Shown piece by piece: positions 13,879-17,802 of a DNA stretch of 17,802 bases. The stretch lies in NCBI GenBank assembly GCA_019247865.1, contig JAFBAJ010000250.1, positions 1 through 17,802 of the forward strand, in the 5' to 3' direction. A program made the position numbers and the translations under genes. The notes beneath the pieces are model-generated. The model saw nothing but the letters and a program-made list of their open reading frames with translations, was not told where the DNA came from and made no database searches. The stretch's first letter is position 1. Every line of letters begins with the position of its first letter. Source of the DNA: Acidobacteriota bacterium. GTDB taxonomy: Bacteria > Acidobacteriota > Blastocatellia > Pyrinomonadales > Pyrinomonadaceae.

Positions 13879-13952
13879 TTCCGAGACAGACTCAATTGAG
13901 GAACAATCGCGGGGCCTGAACGTCTAATGGAACGTCTCAACTGTTGTTTCGG

Positions 13953-15083
13953 ATGAATGAGCATTCAGTGAACATTCTCAGGTTTTTACATAAGCAGATT
14001 TCGGTGGCGCGTGTGTACGGGATACCTGTGCGGATTGATTATCGCTGGTTCCTGGTCTTCGCGCTCGTGGTGTGGCTCATCGTCTCGAACCTGCAACATG
14101 GGACGGCGCGGCTCCCTGCGGCGCATCCGGTGGTGGCCGTCGTGCTCGGCATCCTGACGACGCTCGGACTCTTTCTCTCGGTCTTCGGGCACGAGTTGTC
14201 GCACGCGCTGATGGCGCGCATCGAAGGCATCGAGACCGAAGAGATCGTGCTCCATCCGTTCGGCGGGCTCGCGCGGCTGCGCAGTTTGCCCGAAACTCCG
14301 GGCGCGGAATTTCGCATCGCGGTCGCGGGGCCCGCCGCCAGCTTTCTCTTCGCGCTGCTGGCCTTCGCCGGGGCGCTCTTCGCCGGAAAGATCGGCTACC
14401 CGACCGCCGCGTCCGTCTTCTTTCTGCTCTTCTTCGGCAACCTGCTGCTGGCCGTCTTCAATCTCTTTCCAGGTTATCCGCTCGACGGCGGGCGCGTCCT
14501 GCGCGCCTTTCTCTGGCACAGAGGCGGCAACATCTCTGACGCCACGCGCATCGCCGGGCGCTTCGGCCAGATCATAGCCTTCGCGCTTATCGCCTTCGGC
14601 GTCTTCATCGTGCTCGCGCGCCACGATCTCTTCACGGGCCTGTGGACGGTGCTGATCGGGCTCTTCCTGCTCGATGCTGCGAGCGGCGTCGTCAAAAATA
14701 TGGAGGGGCTTCAGAGCGCGACCGTGGCGGACGCGATGAGCGCGCCCGTGACCATCGAGCCGGATGTGCTGGTCAGCCATTTTGTGGACACGATTCTCCC
14801 GCTCCACCGGCAGACCTCTTTTCTGGTCGCGCGGGACCAGCGGCTGCACGGCGTGCTGACGCTGGAAGACTTGAAAGCCCTGCCGCGCGAGCGTTGGCCG
14901 CGCGTGCGTGCGCGCGAAGTGATGCGCCCGGTCTCGCCGCTCCTCTTCGTCGCGCCCGCGACCACGATGGCGCGCGCCAACGAACTCATGAAGCGCAACG
15001 GCATCGGCGCGCTCGCCGTGATCGACGCGAGCGGCATGCTCGTCGGCTTTCTGCAACAGGGCAAGCTCAAAGCGCGCAAGTGA
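13953..15083 (+). CDS. Site-2-protease-type M50 membrane metallopeptidase with C-terminal CBS pair
   Basis: Starting at ATG 13953 (a TTG at 13944 is an alternative) the product has 376 residues. It has about six membrane segments. HELSH at 80-84 and NLFPGYPLDGG at 170-180, with D178, supply the zinc ligands and catalytic Glu of intramembrane M50 proteases. AVAGPAASF (124-131) is also a usual family element. The C-terminal part, from about 255, contains two CBS motifs (VADAMSAPVTIEPD...GVLTLEDLKAL and AREVMRPVSPLLF...GALAVIDASGMLVGFL), which often bind adenine nucleotides and tune activity. This is the archaeal/bacterial SpoIVFB/Rip3-like CBS subgroup. Substrates are usually membrane-bound anti-sigma factors or transcription factors; none is obvious nearby. 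It follows the vWA gene by 74 bp in the same direction, in which I see only short direct repeats (GAACGTCT twice) and a CTCAATTGAG palindrome. Confidence 0.93.
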   Translation: MNEHSVNILRFLHKQISVARVYGIPVRIDYRWFLVFALVVWLIVSNLQHGTARLPAAHPVVAVVLGILTTLGLFLSVFGHELSHALMARIEGIETEEIVLHPFGGLARLRSLPETPGAEFRIAVAGPAASFLFALLAFAGALFAGKIGYPTAASVFFLLFFGNLLLAVFNLFPGYPLDGGRVLRAFLWHRGGNISDATRIAGRFGQIIAFALIAFGVFIVLARHDLFTGLWTVLIGLFLLDAASGVVKNMEGLQSATVADAMSAPVTIEPDVLVSHFVDTILPLHRQTSFLVARDQRLHGVLTLEDLKALPRERWPRVRAREVMRPVSPLLFVAPATTMARANELMKRNGIGALAVIDASGMLVGFLQQGKLKARK

Positions 15084-15105
15084 GCTTAGACTTCAGAATA
15101 TCTTT

Positions 15106-15345
15106 TTAGTTTCCGACCACCAGCCAGACATCCCACGCCCATCTGCCGACCTGAGCGTGTTGCGCGTCGAAGACTTTCGCGCGGTATCTGAATCGATTGC
15201 CGTGCTGGTCTGTGTGCCGCGACGGCCTGTAGCTGAGGTCTAACGAGACGACACCAAGAGACGGCAGGGTATGCAGCTCACCCGTCTCTGAGACGCCGTT
15301 GTGGTTGCCGTCCTGCCACAAGCGCAGGCTGTTAAAGACCGAGTC
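15106..15345 (-). pseudogene. Displaced 3' end of the EF-hand-like secreted protein gene (other reading frame)
   Basis: In the frame ending at TAA 15106-15108 the sequence continues the upstream gene without loss: [20 protein letters not shown], then [17 protein letters not shown] and a conserved end [32 protein letters not shown] is an EF-hand-type calcium loop. This stretch is the expected C-terminal part of the protein encoded at 15332-16753, but it is out of frame by one base. No start codon or ribosome binding site suggests separate translation. It ends 22 bp from the convergent M50 gene stop. Confidence 0.8.
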
Positions 15346-16753
15346 CTGCATCGTTGATCTCGCCGTCCTGATGGCCGCCGTTGGCCTGCTTGTCAAACTC
15401 TGCGAGCGAGATAAAACCGTTGGGGTTCTCGGACGGCGGCTGCGGCGAGTAGTTGCCGAAGACCTCATTGCCGTTGTCAATCGTGCCGTTGCCGTTGCGG
15501 TCAAGGGTCAGGAACGCGTCGTCGTCTGCCGCGCTCGTCCAGGCGGTGTGCTCGGCCGTCCCGTCAGTGTCGAGGTCGAAGTTGACGCCGCCCCTTGCAC
15601 TCGTGAGATCGAACCCATTGCCCGCGACATCTATGACGATTGGACTGGAGCTGCAACAATCTACACAGGGCTGGTCAGTTCCCGATTTGACGAGGTACGG
15701 GTTCCGACAGGTGATTGGGAAGGGCGGCGGACAGTCCTCAATGTCGTAAACAGTACAGGTGTACATGTGACCATGGATAGTACATTCTCTGTTGCGCGCA
15801 AAGACTTCCGCGCATCTGCCTGCGGGGTTACTGCAACCTACAGTTGCAAATGTTTCGCCCGTGCCACAATTACACGCATAGATGTCATCTATGAGATAGA
15901 CACAGTCGAAGCCGGGCGGATCATCGCAGCACAGGCCGAGGGGGAAAGATTCGGTGAGCGCATTGTTTGGATTGATAAGAGAGTTGAGAGCTGAGAAGAG
16001 CGGAGGTAACAGAACCTGACTATCTTGTGGCGGGGCATGGGAAAGATTGATGCCGCTTTGTGACTTTTCGTCCTTAGGGTCACAGCGATTGCTCGCGGTT
16101 GGACTGCTGCGGGCGCTCGAATATGGAGTGCCGAGTCTGCCCCTATAGCCCGTATTGTCTCCATATCTGATGCGATTGAACTCCAAGTAGAGCAACTTGA
16201 GATCTGAAAGCTTATGGCTTCTATCGGCCAGAAAGTTTTCAAAGCCTTCCAACTGATTTGCAATAATCTTGAAGACTTTGCTCTCGCCCGGTTGCATCGG
16301 CTTATCATCAACTCCCACGAGCTCGTCTGCTTTCACCAACTCAATCCGCCCATACGTCAGATTAAACGCAACCGGAGCATTATTCTCAGGCACGATTTCC
16401 GGCGCGACGATTTCCAGATCAAGAAGATATATTGGCTTCTCGGAAGTATTTGTTACCTTCACCTCTAAATTGTGAAGCATCGGCTCACGGTCAAGGTTTT
16501 TGAGTTCGACTTTGATCGGGATGTGAGACGGAATCTGGTTCTCGATGACGCGCTCCGTCATAGCTGAAGTGTCAGGGGCTCGGAAAACACCTGTTCGCTG
16601 AGGGGCAACTATCTTCTCTTTCCACGGCGGTAATTTCGTCTCCTGCTTGAGTGCGATCCGGGCGCGGCTCGAAACGAGTTGGAGTCCGCAGAGCAGATTG
16701 AGAGTCAGGAGCAATGAGAGAACTGCCGGACGGTGGCGTTTGAGGATTTTCAT
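15332..16753 (-). CDS. Secreted Cys-rich protein with EF-hand-like calcium loops, apparently frameshifted near its end
   Basis: The gene starts at ATG 16753 with AAGGAG 7 nt upstream. The main frame gives 473 residues. A signal peptide (about 1-30) precedes a region that looks like an immunoglobulin-like fold (about 75-190, [20 protein letters not shown]). A Ser/Asn-rich linker follows, then a Cys-rich segment (about 275-370; [20 protein letters not shown] and CVDCC), and then the [20 protein letters not shown] domain with [13 protein letters not shown] and the EF-hand-type loop [13 protein letters not shown]. The frame then breaks: ...[17 protein letters not shown], whereas skipping one base restores [12 protein letters not shown] and about 80 further residues to 15106. 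The product is probably exported and calcium-binding; its role is unknown. The Cys-rich and upstream parts look less GC-rich than neighbouring genes by eye. It converges with the M50 gene and is divergent from the cation transporter. Confidence 0.85.
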   Translation of the reverse strand: MKILKRHRPAVLSLLLTLNLLCGLQLVSSRARIALKQETKLPPWKEKIVAPQRTGVFRAPDTSAMTERVIENQIPSHIPIKVELKNLDREPMLHNLEVKVTNTSEKPIYLLDLEIVAPEIVPENNAPVAFNLTYGRIELVKADELVGVDDKPMQPGESKVFKIIANQLEGFENFLADRSHKLSDLKLLYLEFNRIRYGDNTGYRGRLGTPYSSARSSPTASNRCDPKDEKSQSGINLSHAPPQDSQVLLPPLFSALNSLINPNNALTESFPLGLCCDDPPGFDCVYLIDDIYACNCGTGETFATVGCSNPAGRCAEVFARNRECTIHGHMYTCTVYDIEDCPPPFPITCRNPYLVKSGTDQPCVDCCSSSPIVIDVAGNGFDLTSARGGVNFDLDTDGTAEHTAWTSAADDDAFLTLDRNGNGTIDNGNEVFGNYSPQPPSENPNGFISLAEFDKQANGGHQDGEINDAGLGL

Positions 16754-16854
16754 TTGAGACTCCTTCTCGTGAGTATAGAACAGGTGCCTGAGCCCCTATA
16801 CGCCCGCCTCCTGGGATTGTCAATGCAATTTTCTCTACTGTTGATAACGCACCG

Positions 16855-16883
16855 TTGCCTCACATCGCTTTTTAGCAGATAAT
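16855..16883 (+). promoter_or_regulatory. Candidate sigma70-like promoter for the cation transporter
   Basis: TTGCCT (16855-16860) and GATAAT (16878-16883) are separated by 17 bp, matching 4 of 6 and 5 of 6 consensus positions. They precede the transporter start by 43 bp, with a GAGGAGA Shine-Dalgarno-like site at 16910-16916 between. No operator for a metal-responsive repressor was recognised in the 173-bp divergent spacer. Confidence 0.45.
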
Positions 16884-16926
16884 CCAGGCGGAGCTACCAT
16901 TTCGCGTATAGAGGAGAAGACTGTAG

Positions 16927-17802
16927 ATGCTGGCAGTGCTCGGCGCACTCTTTGCCAATGGGTTGATTACTATCTTGAAGTTTGCGGCGGCGGTCGTCAC
17001 CGGTTCTTCGGGCATGATGGCGGAAGCTCTGCACTCGCTGGCCGACACGACGAACCAGATTTTTCTCCTGCTGGGACTGCGCTTTTACAAGCGCCCGGCC
17101 TCGGAAAAGCATCCGTTCGGCTACGGCAAGGAGCGTTTCTTCTGGTCTTTCATCGCGGCCATTTTCATCTTCGGCGTCGGCGCGACCTACGCGCTCTACG
17201 AGGGCTACGAGAAGCTCAGACATCCGCAGCCGCCGCAGAACCTGGCGTGGGCTTACTGGGTGCTGCTCATCTCGTTCGTGCTCGAATCGGGCTCCATCGG
17301 GCTGGCGATCTATCAGGAGGTGAAAGAGGCGCACCACGAGGGGATGACGTTCAGGGAATACCTGCGGGAGTCGAAAGACCCGACGGCCAAGACCGTGCTC
17401 TTTGAAGATTCGGCGGCGCTGGTCGGCATCATCATCGCCGCCGCCGGGCTCTATCTGACCGAGCATCATTCGGGGCCGGGCGACGGCGCGTACTGGGACG
17501 GCCTGGCTTCGATGGCAATCGGCGTCGTGCTCGCCATCGTCGCTTTCTCCTTAGCGCGCTCGTCGCGCGGGCTCCTGCTCGGCGAGGCCGCGACGCGGAA
17601 GACCGTCGAGATGATCCAGCAGGCCATCATGAAGCACCCCAACGTCGTCGAGGTCGTCGAGCTGTTGACCATGCACCTGGCTCCGAAACAGATCCTGATC
17701 AACGCGCACATCAACCTGCGCAATGATCTCAAGACGGAAGAGATCGAGCAGACCAACGAAGAGATAGAGGACCTGATCCGGCAGGTCGAGCCGATGGTGG
17801 AC
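16927..17802 (+). CDS. Cation diffusion facilitator (CDF) family transporter, SLC30A9-like, 3' end cut by window edge
   Basis: An in-frame TAG directly before the ATG at 16927 fixes the start, and GAGGAGA lies about 10 nt upstream. The 292 residues seen contain the CDF membrane core. The first helix is followed by GSSGMMAEALHSLADTTNQ, in which H36 and D40 form the HxxxD zinc site of helix 2. KHPFGYGKER (61-70) is a family signature. Two further helices follow, then FEDSAALVG (159-167) in helix 5, where only one acidic ligand pair (E160/D161) stands in for the usual D/HxxxD; ZnT9/SLC30A9-type members have this form. From about residue 205 the cytoplasmic regulatory domain begins (KHPNVVEVVELLTMHLAPK), and the window ends inside it. 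CDF proteins exchange Zn2+ or similar divalent cations for protons. The substrate cannot be fixed here. Confidence 0.92.
   Translation, partial: MLAVLGALFANGLITILKFAAAVVTGSSGMMAEALHSLADTTNQIFLLLGLRFYKRPASEKHPFGYGKERFFWSFIAAIFIFGVGATYALYEGYEKLRHPQPPQNLAWAYWVLLISFVLESGSIGLAIYQEVKEAHHEGMTFREYLRESKDPTAKTVLFEDSAALVGIIIAAAGLYLTEHHSGPGDGAYWDGLASMAIGVVLAIVAFSLARSSRGLLLGEAATRKTVEMIQQAIMKHPNVVEVVELLTMHLAPKQILINAHINLRNDLKTEEIEQTNEEIEDLIRQVEPMVD

Noticed and set aside
13879..13952. Possible terminator between the vWA and M50 genes
   Set aside because: Only a 10-bp palindrome CTCAATTGAG and a short direct repeat GAACGTCT are present. No stem-loop with a T-run was found.
13986..15056. 356-codon minus-strand open frame
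   Set aside because: It is antisense to the M50 peptidase and the product is rich in His, Arg and Glu with no domain, whereas the plus strand shows HELSH, LDG and CBS motifs.
16817..16846. TTGTCA with TTGATA as a transporter promoter
   Set aside because: The -10 match is poor. TTGCCT/GATAAT further downstream has better spacing and a better -10.
16894..17469. 191-codon minus-strand open frame
   Set aside because: It is antisense to the CDF transporter. The plus strand reads a clear CDF protein with a good Shine-Dalgarno.

Overview
The window looks like a chromosomal segment of a GC-rich, Gram-negative acidobacterium, plausibly class Blastocatellia. I infer this from gene content: a very large TonB-dependent receptor with an N-terminal carboxypeptidase-regulatory-like domain, a vWA protein of the type often labelled 'VWFA-related Acidobacterial domain', and a secreted protein with EF-hand-like loops. 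No rRNA, tRNA, CRISPR array, phage gene or transposase was seen.

Region 1 (1-8477, all minus strand) reads, in transcription order: coiled-coil porin, secreted HExxH metallopeptidase, TonB-dependent receptor, stand-alone OmpR/PhoB-type winged-helix protein, pstS and the start of pstC (cut by the window edge). The most interesting signal is in the spacers. Upstream of pstS, the receptor, the peptidase and the porin there is an array of TTAA/TTCA/GTAA-like tetrads spaced exactly 11 bp apart (3, 4, 4 and 3 units). This is the architecture of a Pho box (PhoB, PhoP or SphR sites). Together with pstS-pstC and the orphan PhoB-like DNA-binding domain, it suggests that the whole block is a phosphate-starvation regulon linking outer-membrane uptake, a secreted peptidase and high-affinity inner-membrane phosphate transport.

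Region 2 (8810-15083, all plus strand) holds an FHA-GAF-class III adenylate cyclase, a divergent MreB/actin-like protein without mreC or mreD beside it, a secreted vWA-like protein, and a site-2-protease-type M50 membrane peptidase with a CBS pair. It reads as signalling and cell-envelope functions. No shared pathway can be shown.

Region 3 (15106-17802) holds a secreted Cys-rich EF-hand-like protein on the minus strand, apparently broken by a single-base frameshift, and divergent from it a cation-diffusion-facilitator transporter (cut by the window edge) with a plausible promoter.

Almost every longer spacer contains an imperfect hairpin whose arms are short tandem words (CAAGTCC, GCAAAGAC, GCAGAGAC, CAAAGACC). 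There are seven such elements. Two copies of one roughly 90-bp type bracket the cyclase gene, and two others share an identical 29-nt arm. They look like a REP/MITE-like family dispersed between genes.
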